Below are positions 6,030-6,601 of a DNA stretch of 6,601 nt, one piece after another. The stretch is from contig JAMOPB010000449.1 of NCBI GenBank assembly GCA_027064945.1, forward strand, positions 1 to 6,601. Direction: 5' to 3'. Made by a program: the position numbers and the translations under genes. The notes beneath the pieces were generated by a model. It was not told the DNA's origin. It saw nothing but the letters and a program-made list of their open reading frames with translations, and searched no databases. Numbering within the stretch: position 1 is the stretch's first letter; every line of letters begins with the position of its first letter. The stretch is from Candidatus Cloacimonadota bacterium. GTDB taxonomy: Bacteria; Cloacimonadota; Cloacimonadia; Cloacimonadales; TCS61.

Positions 6030-6601
6030 ATGAGTTCAACAGCAGTTTTAGGCTGTATGTGGGGCGATGAAGCAAAAGCAAAGATCGTTGACGTATTAGC
6101 AGAAAAGGCTGATTTGGTGGTAAGGTTTCAAGGCGGAAACAATGCCGGTCACACAATCAAGCTTGGAGAAGAAAAGTTTGTGTTTCATTTAGTTCCATCC
6201 GGAATATTGTATCCGGAAAAAGAATGTATTTTAGGTAGTGGTGTGGTAATAGACATCATAGCTATGAATGCGGAAATGGAAAAGTTAAAAAACCAAGGAA
6301 TTTCTTTTGATAATAGATTTTTCATTGATCCTCGTGCACAGATTGTGCTTCCAATTCATAAAGAGCTAGATGCAGGCAAAGAAGCTACCAGGAAAAACAA
6401 AATTGGAACCACAAAACGTGGTATCGGTCCTTGCTATTCTGATGCTGTTGCCAGGGTTGGCATTCGATTGGGTGATATTTTCAAAACCGATTATTTAAGA
6501 CTTCGTTTAGAGAATAATTTCCAATATCATAATGTGGAAAATTATGATGTAGAAAGTTTAGTAACCGAATTGCAACAAGCAGCCGAGCCATTACGTTCTT
6601 G
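6030..6601 (+). CDS. purA: Adenylosuccinate synthetase, N-terminal 190 residues (runs off right edge)
   Basis: Catalyses IMP + aspartate + GTP to adenylosuccinate, the first committed step from IMP to AMP, in the cytoplasm. It begins MSSTAVLGCMWGDEAKAKIV. The catalytic Asp13 and His41 are present, the latter in RFQGGNNAGHT (32-42). HLVPSGIL (53-60), GSGVVID (69-75), IGTTKRGIGPCYSDAVARVG (125-144) and IRLGDIF (145-151) match the family, and Arg142 fits the arginine that reaches across the dimer to IMP. The usual phosphate loop GDEGKGK is here GDEAKAK (12-18), with both glycines replaced by alanine. I recall the same form in Leptospira PurA, so it is a lineage variant rather than a defect. ATG 6030 has AAGGAG (6018-6023) at 6 nt spacing. 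The rest of the roughly 430-residue enzyme lies outside the window. It is transcribed divergently from fapA across 183 bp. Confidence 0.96.
   Translation, partial: MSSTAVLGCMWGDEAKAKIVDVLAEKADLVVRFQGGNNAGHTIKLGEEKFVFHLVPSGILYPEKECILGSGVVIDIIAMNAEMEKLKNQGISFDNRFFIDPRAQIVLPIHKELDAGKEATRKNKIGTTKRGIGPCYSDAVARVGIRLGDIFKTDYLRLRLENNFQYHNVENYDVESLVTELQQAAEPLRS

Overview
The window is AT-rich (roughly one third G+C by eye) bacterial chromosome with tightly packed housekeeping genes and no sign of mobile elements, CRISPR or phage. An apolipoprotein N-acyltransferase and a lipoprotein imply a diderm (Gram-negative) cell. Several genes have clear AGGAG-type Shine-Dalgarno sequences. The mix (bacterial A-type RNase P RNA, a COG1579 zinc-ribbon protein next to it, a propeller-like lipoprotein, a FapA-like protein, and a PurA with an altered P-loop) would suit an uncultured lineage such as Cloacimonadota or a relative. 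That placement is a guess from general resemblance, not something the sequence proves.

Layout: positions 1-5846 read on the minus strand and 6030-6601 on the plus strand. In minus-strand transcription order the genes are: a FapA-like (DUF342) protein (start 5846); a spacer of about 300 bp with a strong intrinsic terminator; a coiled-coil/zinc-ribbon protein (start 4384); rnpB, the RNase P RNA (3640-3246); recJ (start 3192); a small propeller-like lipoprotein (start 1463); and lnt (start 655), cut by the left edge. purA runs divergently from the fapA promoter region and is cut by the right edge.

The zinc-ribbon gene, rnpB, recJ, lipoprotein gene and lnt look like one transcription unit. The spacings are 39, 53, 1 and -17 bp, and I see no intrinsic terminator between them. 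The RNase P RNA would then be cut out of, or initiated within, a protein-coding operon. The lipoprotein sits directly in front of the enzyme that finishes lipoprotein acylation.

No wholly new system is evident. The points most worth a second look are the leader-like arrangement (possible promoter, short GTG-started ORF, terminator) ahead of the zinc-ribbon/rnpB unit, the GDEAKAK P-loop of PurA, the embedding of rnpB in the operon, and the out-of-frame hydrophobic extension after the T7 run at the end of fapA.
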